From NCBI RefSeq assembly GCF_050908995.1, contig NC_135118.1, forward strand, positions 22,701,501-22,765,500: 64,000 bases of DNA, written 5' to 3'. Source of the DNA: Andrena cerasifolii. Lineage: Eukaryota > Arthropoda > Insecta > Hymenoptera > Andrenidae. Positions 23,368-35,623 of this stretch are shown piece by piece. Position numbers and translations under genes: made by a program. Position 1 is the first letter of the stretch, and the number at the start of each line of letters is the position of its first letter. The notes under the pieces were generated by a model, which was not told the origin of the DNA, did no database searches, and saw only the letters and a program-made list of their open reading frames with translations.

Positions 23368-24657
23368 GGGGTCATTCCACGCGAAGTCGGAAAGTTTTCG
23401 GAGTAACATATCGGATTTTGGTGCAACTTGGATATGTTGTAGTCTTTAGGGGTATGTAAACATATCTCGAAGGATTTTTTGAAACGTCAAAAATTGTGGA
23501 TGTTACAGCTCTTTGAAATATAGTGTTTACTATTTTTCCAAAAATTATAACTGTTGAACTAATAAACTGATTAAAATGACCTTTTGGGTGCTTACAGTGC
23601 AGATATAAGAGTACCTGATAAAAATTATTTCACTTAATAAAAACGAATATTTGATTATTTATTTAGTAATTGTTCTAAACAAATGCAATTTTATAGTTGA
23701 AGGCACCTTTTTAAAAATTTGGAAAAATAGGAGGATAAAGCCCTGTTTTTCCTCTTTATGGACATGTTTTGAAAAACGTGGACGTTTTAAAATTGGCCAA
23801 GTGAAAATTAATTGAATGTAACGCTGCGTCAAATCACACCGGCTCGACTGGTCGCTGTTTCTTTATTTCATTCCTAACCTTGTGTGGCCTTGAAGGTCAT
23901 AGTATACCATATGGTTGAATTTGTCATGGCAGTAGCTTTCATATTGGGTAATCAAATATATAACATTCCATTTAAAAAACGAAAAGTCACCCTCGTTTCA
24001 TGGAAAATATTGCGAACACCAAAAATTGAGATATCGTATTATGTCGGATATAAAAAACAGTAAGAGTTTTCCTGCTTCAGTTTTTTTTTCAAATACTTAC
24101 CATTTTCGAGAATCCTGTATAAGAATTTCAGGTATAGCCGCTTGGCCGCTGCGAGTACCGCACGGCCCGAGCGACCAGTCGAGCCGGTGTGATTTGACGC
24201 AGCGTTACATTCAATTAATTTTCATTTGGCCAATTTTAAAACGTCCACATTTATCAAAACACGTCCGTAAAGAGGAAAAACAGGGCTTTATCCTCCTATT
24301 TTCTTCAAAATTTAAAAAGGTGCCTTCAACTATAAAATTGCATTTGTTTAGAACAATTACTAAATAAATGGTCAAATATTCGTTTTTATTACGTGAAATA
24401 ATTTTTATTAGGTACTCTTATATCTGCACTGTAAGCACCCAAAAGGTCATTTTTATCAGTTTATTAGTTCAACAGTTATAACTTTTGGAAAAATAGTAAA
24501 CACTATATTTCAAAGAGCTGTAACATCCACAATTTTTGACATGTCGAAAAATCCTTCGAGATACGTTTACATACCCCTAAAGACTACAACATATCCAAGT
24601 TGCACCAAAATCCGAAATGTTATTCCGAAAAGTGTCCGACTTCGCGTGGAATGACCC
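23368..24657. mobile_element. large fold-back element, 1.29 kb, ~489-bp arms
   Basis: The left arm 23368-23856 starts GGGTCATTCCACGCGAAGTC. The right arm 24170-24657 is its reverse complement, with scattered mismatches and an occasional indel over nearly 490 bp. The inner ends are GGCTCGACTGGTCGCT and AGCGACCAGTCGAGCC. The 313-bp centre (23857-24169) is unique and AT-rich. No target duplication could be assigned and no transposase is present. The arms would form a very long hairpin if transcribed. It is probably a fold-back or MITE-type element of unknown family, possibly two inverted insertions. Confidence 0.92.
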
Positions 24658-27397
24658 AGTGGCGTTCATCGAAATGGGAACGTCGTAGCGTTTGGGATAA
24701 TAATCGAGGGATATTCGTCACCTGTATCGCGTGCCACGCGAAGGAAGCAATACTCAGGTCGAAAGATGATTTCATAGGTTGCTAGGAATTCATTTTTTCC
24801 AAGCAAAGACTCGCGGTAGAACGAAGTAATCAACAATAGAAATCTGAAATCGTATTATTCCCATTGATGATTCGCATTATAAACAGAAGTGTTCGAGCAC
24901 TCGAATCGATTTCACGATTGTCAGACGCCTCTGACGTCCTCGTACATCGAAATTCAATTTAAAGCCGCGGATCGGTTTCTAAAGACCATTGTCCTTTACG
25001 CGAAAAGAAACGCCTTCGGAGCCTACTCAAAGCCCGAGAATCAAGTAACCGAAGCAAAGTGACCATTACGCAGGGAATGATCCTCCCCCACCCGTCTGAA
25101 AACGGGCATAATACCCGCGATTATGTCAATAGAACCGCGCGTTCATCGGCCGTAGGAAAAGAATCTTTAAAGACATCTCGCGTGATCGCCGATTACTATC
25201 GTTACACTGTAATACCGCGCCGTCATTATACCTATTACTACAATCGATGCCTGGGTAATCGATCATGGACCATTAGATCGCGACCAAGCCTACAGGATCC
25301 GTTGTTGAATGCACCTTATTGTTGGAGGGCGTGTGCGCGGAGGCGCGTCGCTCTTCAAAGGCGAAAAGAAAACGAAAGAAGGAAAATAGCTGTGCTCCCA
25401 CAAATCGGTTCAGGCGCGTTACCTGTAGAGCCTGTAGGCCGCGGACTCTGATTTCGAGGAGGCGCGTCGACTTTTCGAGTCTCCCTTTGTGTTTCCCTGC
25501 CGATCCCGCGACAATGCGTTTGCTCGCGACGACAATCGAGGCTTCCAGGCAAACAGAGAAGGAGCGGGGAGGCCCTTTTCAACTCGCCAATGAAATGTAC
25601 CTACGATTACTTAGGCCAGTGGCGCAAAGGTCGAGTGGGGATCAATAGATCACCGATCGCGAGAGCATTGGGACAAGCTGAATGGCATCGGCGTCACTTC
25701 GATTCGGAAAGGGGGGCCAGACGCAGGTTCCACTGGCAAAGGCTCGTTAAACCCCCAAGGGCGGGCTCCTGCGACCCCTTCTCAGGTTGCCCAGGTGGAA
25801 GGCAAAGTCGAAGATCGTGCACTCGATCAGTTTCCCGCCGCAGTGTCACGAATCTCTTTGGCTTCGGAACGTCGCGAATCGTGCCCTTCGCGAGCTTCTG
25901 CTGGGGATCCTGAAATCCTCTTACGAGCCTAAAAGAGTTCGAATCCTCACGGGTGGTTGTGAATTGTTGGTTGCTTCGAAATTTGTGAATTGGAGCTGAG
26001 TAGTTTCTTGGTGAATTTTCTTTACCTCTGCACCATGCAAGAATGATATTGGAATTGTGAAATTAGGCACGAATTGCATTTCTCGTGACGAGAGATGTCT
26101 CTTTCTCTGAAGATTTGTGTCCTTCGTAATTTTAATCGTTCCAAGATCTTGGCGACCTATGTCTGTATCATTTTCGAAGTATTTTGGAATTGATTGGGTC
26201 ATTCATTATTGTAGTTTTATACAAAAACTCTAATTATTACAGAATGTTAAAAGTAATTTAACGTATTTCGGGAAGTAGTGTTGAAAGGAATGAAAGGGTA
26301 GCCTGTCGGCGAGCCTAGCGATTTACGTTCTAAAGCTGTTGCAAACCTCAGCCCAAGGGACAGTGACATCGTGGAATTCCGTCAAGGGTGGAAAAATACA
26401 ATTCCTATTCAATCGTTCCGCGAAGGAGCGATCTCTGTTCCCGACCGCAAGAAGGTGTTCGAAGGTGTATCGCCGACACCGGTAGTTACCGTTCGATCGC
26501 TTATCGATCGGCGTAAATAGACGTGGATTAGCTCTAACGAGCTCCTAAGCAAATAAACCGACGCTGCCAGTCAGCACCAGAAAAGCCTTCCTCGGTGAGG
26601 ATTGAGTTACTAACCGAAGCGCCCAGGATCAACCTAGCCTGGCACGGCTGACCTGTGAACACAGCATAAGATCTCTCCTGAATCGATTATGCAAATAACG
26701 CGAGGTGTTCGATAAATCCTGCTGCATCAATAGGAGGCGATTTTTCGTAGAAATTCAAACACATTTCTCCTATCAAAAATTCCATTTGGTGCTTGTGAAA
26801 ATGGGAATAACACACGTAGAATACATTGTCTTCTTCATTCCCAACAAGCTTGCCGAAGAAACTGCAGAGTTTCCTAACACCAAGAGGTTTGAAAAATCCA
26901 AAGAGAACCGAAACTAAAAAACACCGCCCCAAAACAGAAGAATCATAAATCCACATCCCTACAAATCCCAGCACCGAATCACCCTCTCCCATAAACATTC
27001 CCCCGAAACTGCTCGCTTCATCGAGTAGCTCGCCAGCAGAGCCGCGAGGAAAGGGAAAAGCTGGGCACGAAGATGCATTAAAAGGCAAAGGAGGGAAAAG
27101 AGTAGAAGTACGTGGAAACGAGCCGCGGGGACCGAGATAACTGGTCGAAATTAAATCTCCATTAGGCGGGGCGTATGAATTATGAAGACGTAAGGACGAG
27201 TCGGCGAAGTGGAGGGAAAAAAAGAAGGAAGATGGCCGAGGGTGGAGACGGTGCACAGGGTTCGCGTGTACGCGTGTTGCGGGCGCGCAGGCGCGACAGG
27301 ATGCGGCCGACGTCTGCTAGAATGCAAGCAGGAACATCGAACTGACCGCGTACGCGAATGCAGTGAGTAGAACTGTTGCTCGTTGCATAATAAGCGC
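24658..27397. other. noncoding, no gene seen
   Basis: Mixed to GC-rich sequence. A GTTCGAATCC word at 25937, resembling a tRNA B box, has no matching A box or cloverleaf. Overlapping ORFs (for example 26687-27256 on the - strand, 189 codons) have no domain. Confidence 0.42.
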
Positions 27398-27553
27398 ATG
27401 ATTGATACGATCGCTCGGGTGATGCACGAAGTTGGGCCTCCGTCCGCGCCGTTGCGAAAGCAGCGTTCACCGTGGACGAGGTTCTACAACGACGCCTACC
27501 ATCGGCCGCCCCCCTGGCTGCCTACGAGCCCCGGCGAAATGCGCTGCACGTAG
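27398..27553 (+). CDS. candidate first coding exon, 51 codons, unknown
   Basis: From ATG at 27398 the frame is open for 51 codons and reads like ordinary protein, for example LRKQRSPWTRFYNDAYHRPP followed by PWLPTSPGEMRC. An in-frame TAG lies shortly upstream (27368-27370). Near its end CTGCAC is followed by GTAGGT, a fair splice donor at 27549, so the true exon could end at 27548 and be spliced on rather than terminate at the TAG at 27551. I do not recognise the product. No partner exon was identified and chance remains possible. Confidence 0.3.
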   Translation: MIDTIARVMHEVGPPSAPLRKQRSPWTRFYNDAYHRPPPWLPTSPGEMRCT

Positions 27554-28805
27554 GTTAAATACGCGCTGGCACTCGGCGTACTTTGCTACTTTGTTCCTCC
27601 TCTCTGGTCTTTCCACGGCGAAGGCAGTCGCGGTCGCTGCCGGATGAACGGCATCGATGCTGCCGGCGATACGACGTTTGCATTTATAGCGGCGCCGCTT
27701 TCAGTTATGCGACTCCCGCTGACATAAATCCGGCCAGCACGATCGCTCAGCCCCGGGAATAGGAATACTGATGATGCCTCGGCCGCTTGAAGAACTGGCC
27801 CCATGCTCTATCGTTCAACTCTTTGCTGGGCCCTTCGACCAAGGCTTTCTTCCGCTGAGGCTTGGGTGGGAGATTGGGTGGTTTGTCGGGTTAGTCGCGA
27901 TGTTTTCCCAGGGGTGCTCTAGTTGAGTATTCAAGGACTCGCATCTTCTCTGGAGATATCAGTTGGGAGGGGAGAGATTCGCATGTGCGGTCCTAAGTAA
28001 AACCAGTGCATGTGGAGGTGTTGAGGAGTTTGTCGGAATGTGGACATCCCGGAGATACTTCGTTTCTGTGTGTACGAGAATGTCGGGGGATTGCTTTCTT
28101 ATCCAGGTTTAGAAAACCCGGAAAATTTGAATACCGGCGGTGGTACATACTCGGTAGACATTCCGTGGTAGTTTGCATTGTAGCGGGATTGAAGCCGAGC
28201 TATCTTTATGCCACTCCAATTTATTAAACTGTTCGTATATCGAATTTATCTAATGTGCTCGAGGACTGGACAATGTTGCAGCATTTGCATACTGAAAGTT
28301 AGGGTATCGTTGTGTAATCCAGCGTGTCATTCAATACTGTCTGGAAGTTCTCGCGTTCCCTGTCTGAACATAGAAAAGCCCACGCACCTGGCTGAAAGCA
28401 GGAACACTTGAAAAGTGCGAATTTCGTTTTATTTCTGGACCTCGCCGCCTCTATCGAGCAAGGCACGCGATCTACGACTTTTAATCTCGAACTGCTGCCT
28501 ACGTGTGTACACGTCAACTCGGGACAACGAGCTTTCAGCCTTTTGTGTACGCGGGGCAGCAAAGCGTGCCGCGAAATCCGCTCGTGGGCGTGCGTTTGCA
28601 ATTTGATGCCGGCACGATTTGTTATTGCATCTTCGGTGGAAGCTTCGTTCACGGAGAAATATTCATGAGCTGATTTCGGCGTGCGCGAAGTTAGTCGTGA
28701 ATTAATTCTACCACGCTGTAGATAAGCATCACTCAGCTGGATTTCTTTGATTTTCCATTCTAATCTAAGGAAACAACACTTTGTCTCCCACGTTTATTAA
28801 ACGGG
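27554..28805. other. noncoding, no gene seen
   Basis: GC-rich at first, then mixed. ORFs on both strands at 28299-28668 mirror each other and have no domain. Confidence 0.4.
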
Positions 28806-29036
28806 TAGGGTAGATGTTCCATTTACTGACAGTATCCCTATTACTGCCACTTTATTTATTTCACTTTAAAAAAAAAACGTAATGTATAAAGAATGTACTA
28901 TAATAATAAGAAGAACAGTCCCAATTTCATGATAAATTCTTTTTTACACTATTTTTTATACATTGCGTGTTTATTAAGTGAAATAAATGAAGTGGCAGTA
29001 ATAGGGACACTGGCAGTAATTGGGACATTTACCCTA
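28806..29036. mobile_element. TA-flanked MITE, copy B (231 bp)
   Basis: This is the same family as 16362-16603, inserted in the opposite orientation. The ends are TAGGGTAGATG and CATTTACCCTA, and the inner TIR includes CCCTATTACTGCCACTT and its complement. A palindromic AT-rich core lies between (AATAATAAGAAGAACAGTCC). There is no transposase. Confidence 0.88.
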
Positions 29037-32000
29037 TTCTGTATCTACTTTGATTGGAAATTAAGGCATCGACAATCTCCTCGTTTCAATCCTGCAATTA
29101 GCGGCACACTTCATGTCGCGCCAACTTTTTCAATTTCTCTGCAGCATCTCCCAGCCGACTGTTTTTGTTGCCGAACACGGTGTAACGTTGATATTCTCGT
29201 TTGTAGACGCCCGAGGCGCGGCTCTTAATAATTTCGATATTAATTAGCGAGACGTACCCTCTCCGGGCACAGTCAACGCGATGTTACCTGTCCTTTTTTT
29301 TTCGCGGGCGCATCGTGATCGCGTGGGCGCGCGGCGACGCGCGCGGAATGCGCTTGATCGTACACGCACGTGCGTTCGCGCGCAATTTATCACGCGAGAT
29401 CGAGGGAGATGCCCCGGGGCCAGACCTCGTCGACGAGATAACGAGGGAACTCTGTTTCATGGAAATCTTAGGTATCTTTATGGTACCCTTCACTCGCCAC
29501 TTCTGCTCTAAGACGGTAACAACGACGCGAGCACACATTTCGCAGCCCCGGTAGGATAGAGGCAGGCGCAGACAACGAGAAATATCATTTACTGACTTGC
29601 GTTCGCTTTGCCAGCAGCCGTGCTTCCTTGGCTTCCACGCTTCGGCGAGCAGCTTTTCGCCAGATACCCGTTTTTCCTTCGAGTTTTGCTATCGTGCTCG
29701 CCTCTGAAACGTTGCTTCGTTACGCGCGAGTAACAATAGTAATTTCGATTCTTCTTGCGTGGTGCTATTCGAGTTTCTTTCTGACGTTTCGGTTTCTCCA
29801 TATTTCTTTCTTATTAAGGGGAGCACCTGGTCTACGAAGTTGTAAAAAGCGATCTTCGCGATTTTTTTTAACAGAGAAAAATAAAGTCGTTCTTTCTAAA
29901 ACTTTGAGGGTATTTCGATATATATTTATAGAATTCAAAATAAAATTTTAATTGAAAAATTTCAAGTTCATCGCGCGTGTTCCGAAATACTTCCATTAAA
30001 GCAAAAAAATTAAATAATCGAAAATCCCAACCCTCTAAACTAGTTTCTCTTAACGCTTCGATCGACCTCGGCAATTCTCGAATATGATCTTGCGACGAGT
30101 TACTCCATTTCTGTTTTAATTCACTAATACTTTCCAATTGTTTATTGCCTCTACAAGCTGCTCGAACAGTACACTGACATACCTCATACACGCGCTTACG
30201 CGAGCCTAACACACCCCTGTGTAGAACCGATTAAACCCAATGATGATGCGAAGGAGTCGAGGAGGCGAGTGCAGCGTGCTTCTGAGAATATAAAGGAAAG
30301 CTCGATGCCCGGGGAAAAGTGCAGAAGTACTTTGTCGAACAAGTGCTCGATGCGTTGAAGGACACGCGGCGCGCGGGTCTTTAACGAGGCGCATCAAGCA
30401 CGAGGGTACTCGTTAGCATTGTGATACGTTCTCTCACGTGTCGGACGTTGCGTCCAGAGAAATGAGAGAGGGCGCGAGGGGGGCACGGTGCACGCGCAAG
30501 ATTTGTTTTTAAGGTTCGTTAAATGGCCGCCGCTTTTTGCCCGGATCGAGAGAGATTACCGAGCATGGAGCTCGGTAACAAGGGCTCCCCTTGTATGCGC
30601 CACACGAGTCGCCGGGCTGAACGTCTCAATCGTTCGTTCACGAGGACCACGCGGAGGAATGTCCGACGATTTGATTCTAGCTACCAAAGAGAGAGGAGAG
30701 AGACGCGCCTGCAGAAGCACGTTTTAACCATAGAACGTTTCTTGCCGTTCGCCTATCGGGCATCTTTCGTAACGATACTTCGTTCGACAGGGGACACTGG
30801 TCCACGGGGCACTTCGAGTCGCATTCTTACCGCGACCCCGTAGAATCCTGAACGTTTTGCTGTTCCTCCAGTGGTCTTTACACCTCTATTCGCGGAGAAA
30901 CGTGTGCCACGCCGAAGACACCGCGGTGTCTTCTGCTCGCGTGACCATCGCTCGCTTCGGGCACGCCCGAGACTACAAGCGACGTACTTTTCGGTTTGCA
31001 TTGAGAAGAGGATGCGGGATCTACTCAGAGGACTCGTAAACGATGTCGAGACGTCCTCCACGCCTCTATTTATCCACCATCCCCCTGGCGATCTTTAGAG
31101 ACCGCGTGCAATCAGCACGCACACGATTCTTCCGAAGCAAGCTGCGTCGCAAACCCGTTACTGTGATCATCGAACGTTTCTGACGTGGCCCATGGTCGAA
31201 CCCGTTTATCCGCCCTAATTCGGCGAGGGCCAGTGGCGGAAACTTGGCCAGAAACGGCGTAAGTCGCGACACGTAATCGCCGATCTCCATTCACCAATCA
31301 CAATAACTGTTGCTGAATAATTCATGCCGCCTCGCGTTCCAACATCTTCATCCCCCCTCGGATGAATTAACTTTTTGTGAAATTTAATAACCTGTCGATA
31401 GTGGCTGGGGTAGTAATTCACAATGCCCAGTGGAGAGAGCAATCTTAGAAGAAAACTAGACAGAGAGTACCTATGTATCGAGTGGTTCGCTAGAGAGATC
31501 GACAGGCGAGGGTACGAAGCATCCACGATCCCTTTCTCTTAGCATCTTTAGGACAGCAGTGGACATTGGTGGTTCCACTTAAGAGAAGCATTCTGGGAAA
31601 TGTTTCTGATCTTTCGAGGAACGAGTTCGTTGACCACTGGCCATTGTTTGGGTCCCTCTTCGGTGACCATTCTCATTTCTTGGTTGGATCGGTTGACGCT
31701 GCTAACTGGCCAGTCAGTTGCAGTATTTGCTGTAATTATTGAAATGCCGCAAGTGGCAATCGCAATTCTGATATCGGTGTTGTTCATTGATTTTTGTTGT
31801 TTGATGTTAAGATTGTACTTTAATGCATCCTGGGGGATAACCTTGAAATTGGGAGAATAGGCGGATACGTACGCCTTGACGTATCATCAAGCAGCAGTAG
31901 GATAAATTGTTATTCCGTTAAATCACAGGTATCGAGACACTGGGCTACCGTTTTAAACCGGTTGAAATTCTGTGTAGATACTTAAACGATTACGTAGTTT

Positions 32001-33113
32001 CTAGGTGTGCTCGTATCGAGGCAATCTTCCGAAGTAGCTTCAGGCTCGCCCACCACGGATTAACACTACTTTACCATGGCCCAGCCGTGTCCCATGGGTC
32101 CGTTCGCCTCCGAGAAATCTACCAACATTAACTCGATCCTCCTTCCTCCACTCGGTTATTACGGGAACACTTCTGTTAGTGAAATGACGGCTTGTCGTCG
32201 AATCCAGAACAAGCTATTCTCATTACATAATTTCTCTGTCCTTTTCAAAGTACATAATTGGATAACGTTTCATCTGCGCAAATTTTCTCGATACGAGAAT
32301 TTCGAGAAACGATTTCAGGAAACACGCACGTACGTTTGGTTCCACGGTTATTTTTTTTTTTTTCGGTTTGACGTGCGCTTCCAACTCATTGTTCTCATTC
32401 GCGAAGACGATAATTACAGACGCAGCGGTAACTGTTTCCACTGGCTGGCAGGCCTGTTGACTTGTACGCGTCTATAATTTCTTACAGTCGAACGAGAAAC
32501 GAAAATTATGGCGATATTACGGAGTTCCCGTATAATCACGGGAAACGGTAATTTACGTCGCATTCGTCATACGCACCGTGCCGTTTCGTCGTGTTGCATT
32601 ATTTGCATTATCAACGTCCCCCTCTCCGTTTCGCTGCGGGGAGCTGCAGTCCCGTTTCGTCTCCCTCGGAAATTTTGAATCGTTAGGGTCACCGGTCGAC
32701 CCCGTTTCGCGATATCGAGGAGCCAGAGAGCAGGCAATGTTTATTCCAATTTAAGCCTCCTTTTGTACGTGCGGCTCGGCGTCGCGACGGTAAGACTGCA
32801 TGGAAATTGCGAATTTCCTGTGTAATCACGTGGCACATTAAATCATTCCCAGTCCGAGTTGTTACATTATTATGCTAACGATCGCGGCCAATTCTTTCGT
32901 TTGTTCCCATGTCACGTTGAAGCAGGCCTAAAATTTCCACCGCGCAATCGCACGAAGCCTGCCCTGAAAACGGTTATTTTTCATTTCTCCCAACCGTAGT
33001 ATGGTAATTGAAGGGCGACTTTCCGTTTTACGCGATACCTTACACGGTCCTGTTCGTTTCGTATCTCCCGTTGCCGATGTCAATCACTTTGAACAAAAGC
33101 CTGCTATTAAATG
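29037..33113. other. noncoding, mostly CpG-rich, no gene seen
   Basis: About 4 kb with many overlapping short ORFs in all frames and no recognisable domain. A TATA-like AATATAAAGGAA lies near 30288, without supporting downstream features. A more AT-rich part lies around 29,850-30,180. Confidence 0.42.
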
Positions 33114-33662
33114 CTATTTGATTTCCGCTTGCAATTTTAAGAATTGAAAATTAAAACACCCACCAACAAACCGAGTAGCAAAAACATTTGTTTTACATAC
33201 GAATTTGTATTTCTTCGCTCGATCGCAACAGTCTTCAAAAATTTTCCGTGGCCTGCCTTCGCCATTTGCAGATAAATCCACAGCTTCTAAATCGACACTT
33301 AATAAATTTACCGCAAAGGCACCTTCTAGCCAATCGCAGTATTTTTTATAAAACTTCGCTCTAATACGGTGTACTGACCGAAGTCTCAAGTTCAACTGTG
33401 GTAAAAATCTTTTATTAATTTCACCCACTATTTTATTAATGTGGTCGTCTTCGAAAACCGAATAATTTTCGTGTAAGAAGTGTTCAAATGATTTATTCGC
33501 GTGGAAGAGAACTTCACGGAGAACTTTGTACGAAACTGCGAAATTATAGGATTTATTAATTTCAATATAAGATAAAGTGGCTTCAAATTTCCTTTTATGA
33601 TTTTCACATGATTTGCAATACACACATTTGACATGGTGGTAAATCGTTTTGTTGGAATGCAT
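33114..33662 (-). CDS. orphan 182-codon ORF, probably transposon-associated
   Basis: The ORF starts at ATG (complement of 33660-33662) and ends at TAG (33114-33116). The peptide looks like real protein: a C-x2-C-x2-C cluster near residues 13-19 (CVYCKSC), a charged and aromatic middle (YCDWLEG), and a GRPRKIFEDCCDRAKKYK motif near residues 136-153. That last motif resembles, from memory, uncharacterised and often transposon-linked insect and cnidarian proteins with a GRPxKxFE...R.K.R signature. The frame stays open upstream of the ATG for at least 12 codons (CLYKIATLIG), so the N-terminus may be longer. An incomplete hAT-like end lies about 620 bp upstream at 34272-34285. It could be the first part of a larger spliced protein. 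Function unknown. Confidence 0.5.
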   Translation of the reverse strand: MHSNKTIYHHVKCVYCKSCENHKRKFEATLSYIEINKSYNFAVSYKVLREVLFHANKSFEHFLHENYSVFEDDHINKIVGEINKRFLPQLNLRLRSVHRIRAKFYKKYCDWLEGAFAVNLLSVDLEAVDLSANGEGRPRKIFEDCCDRAKKYKFVCKTNVFATRFVGGCFNFQFLKLQAEIK

Positions 33663-34503
33663 TCCTATGAGAGTAGCAATTTTGTACAGGCACGAAAATC
33701 ATCCGAAACGCGTAGCGAAGAGCCGTGAACCTATTCAGGAGTCCTGCTGTACCCCCAAAATTTCATGCGTTCTCACACTTTAAACATTAATATCAGCTGA
33801 TGTTGCAAGAAGTAGCAGCTGATTTTTGCAGGACATTTATGTGGTGGTATCTACTTTCAAAATATATCATCAAGAGAACGTAGGAACGCGTAGCTATTTT
33901 TGTAGGCCTACAAAAAGCAGTTACAACCTCAAATTATACGTACCCTTCTTTAAGGCTCGAAAACATGATTTCGGTTATGTATTTTGAAAACTATTTACGT
34001 CATACATAAGCTGAGACTATACCCGTTTATAATGCATAATTCGTTTGATTATAAATGTCCCCAAAAGTAAAAGGAAAATGTCGAAACTTTGGTTAGAAAG
34101 CTGTCAGAATCTCGCTAGCATATGGAAGGTCTACTTCAGATGCATTTTACTTCCGTATTAAAGAGAAAAACATATATCCCTGTTCATAGCAAGATAGATT
34201 GGTTCATTGTCTTCCAGAAAATAATAATCGATACCTAAAAACCCGACTTTCATAATTTAGGGTTCTTTCCAGGTTGGAACCACTGTGCGTCGCTAGATCC
34301 TTAGATGCAAGTTGATCGCCGAATGACGAACATTCGTTGTTGCTAAGGAAACTGCACGTATTTAATTTGCGGTTCCTTACAAGAAAATGAATAAATGAAA
34401 ATTGAAAAGTACAGTGATGCGTGACTAATTGTCAATCAGAAACAGAAGACAAAGGTGATATAAAATTGGCAGTCGTTAAATGCGCGACACCGCCAGTGCC
34501 ATG
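33663..34503. other. noncoding, likely transposon-derived
   Basis: AT-moderate sequence upstream of the orphan ORF. It ends near a possible hAT terminus (34272-34285) followed by unique sequence up to the hAT target site at 34504. No coding remnant was recognised in it. Confidence 0.35.
34272..34285. mobile_element. possible hAT terminus (right end)
   Basis: GGTTGGAACCACTG is the reverse complement of CAGTGGTTCCAACC, nearly the same as the start of the element at 44223 (CAGTGGTTCCAAAT). The matching left end was not found; the orphan ORF at 33114-33662 could lie inside the same element. Confidence 0.3.
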
Positions 34504-34511
34504 CCTAGAAG

Positions 34512-35623
34512 TAGTGTTCCTGATTTCTCGATATTTTTTGCTTCTCGAGAAATCAGAAATCACATCATACTTCTCGAGAATTCTCGAGAAATTGAAAAGA
34601 ATATTGCAAAATTTATATTTTTGGAATAATGTTGTTAATATTTATCAAAAACAGAAGAAACCTTTAACTAATTGTTCATTCCTGTCTAATTTGCACAAAC
34701 CTTGTATAAATGAAAAAGCAGATATTAAATATAATTGATATATTTATTTATTTAATACAAAATTTGTGCAAAGTGAAACATTACTTTTTTATTTTAAAAT
34801 GGTTTTTCATCTGTTTCTATTTTGTGATAAAATCTGTAGCTGTAGAAAACTTTCTTTCGATTTCAGTGGATGTTGACTTGATTCTATGTAGCATATCCAA
34901 AAGTTATGATAAATTGGGTGTCCTTCCAGTGGACTGAAAAAATTGAAATTCCTTTGTTAAAGTCCAGAATTTATCGTCTTCTTGGTTGATACTAATTTCA
35001 TGGAAGCTCTCTGCGATTGCTATCTCTAATTGTTTTCTTAATGGTGATTCTTCATTTTGAGGACCCGTAAATTTTCCAGTACTTTTAAGGAGAATCATGG
35101 TTACTGTAATATTTCCCGAAAAGTCTAGCTACTTAAAAATTGTTTTGGCGTTATAAACATATCTGTCGTAGTTATTAAATGCCAAACGCGTCTGTTGAAT
35201 CTTTTTGAAGAGATCCTCCATTACCTATGCAACAATTTTATAAGGGCTACAATAGTTTTATCTCTTCTTTAACAGCCACAAGAAACTCATTACTTAATTC
35301 AGTAGGTATACCATTTTTCTAAATTGTTAAATAAGAATTTAAGAGCACCTTCACCAGTCAATAATGTCGAATCTTCTCTACTGAGATTTTCTATTGTAAT
35401 TCATATAGGCTCTAATGCTACTAATAAGATTTATTATAAATTGTAGATGCGTTTACACGTTCGCGATTAACTAGTAATATACAAATTGAACTAACTAAAA
35501 ATTCAATGCCGAAAATAAATGAGATTTATAATAATTTTCGTAGACTCAAGTTTCTCGAGAAAAATAATATTTCTTGAGAAATAAGAAATAAGCATTTATA
35601 AAATTTCTCGAGAAGGAACACTA
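34512..35623 (-). mobile_element. hAT transposon, degenerate, 8-bp target duplication
   Basis: CCTAGAAG occurs directly outside both ends (34504-34511 and 35624-35631), a perfect 8-bp duplication. The termini are TAGTGTTCC and its complement GGAACACTA. Inside both ends lie several copies of the palindrome TTCTCGAGAA, probably subterminal transposase-binding repeats. The minus strand holds a broken hAT transposase, annotated separately. At 1.1 kb it is much shorter than a complete hAT element (usually 2.5-5 kb), so the N-terminal zinc finger and most of the catalytic core are deleted. Confidence 0.95.
34817..35390 (-). pseudogene. hAT transposase C-terminal remnant, broken
   Basis: Reading the minus strand from 35387 gives NLSREDSTLLTGEGALKFLF, then, after frame shifts and stops, EDLFKKIQQTRLAFNNYDRY, an open part at 35098-34907, and finally LLDMLHRIKSTSTEIERKFS. 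The last segment matches the hAT C-terminal dimerisation region (LxxIxxTSxxxERxFS), and the preceding EFQFFQSTGRTPNLS fits the usual lead-in (EFxLFExTGxRxxNLxxL). Visible breaks include a TAG after YNAKTIFK, a TAA after TPNLS and at least one frameshift near 35,320. It cannot encode active transposase. Confidence 0.85.

Noticed and set aside
25930..25955. tRNA B-box-like GTTCGAATCC
   Set aside because: No A box, anticodon arm or acceptor pairing at the right distances.
26687..27256. 189-codon Phe/Ser-rich ORF on the - strand
   Set aside because: Low-complexity composition, no domain, and no splice or promoter context.
16281..29228. Similar peptides SFLHY...ACLLS.INEVA.IGTLAVIGTF in two places, as if a conserved gene
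   Set aside because: Both lie in the two copies of the TAGGGTA MITE, so the similarity comes from shared transposon DNA.
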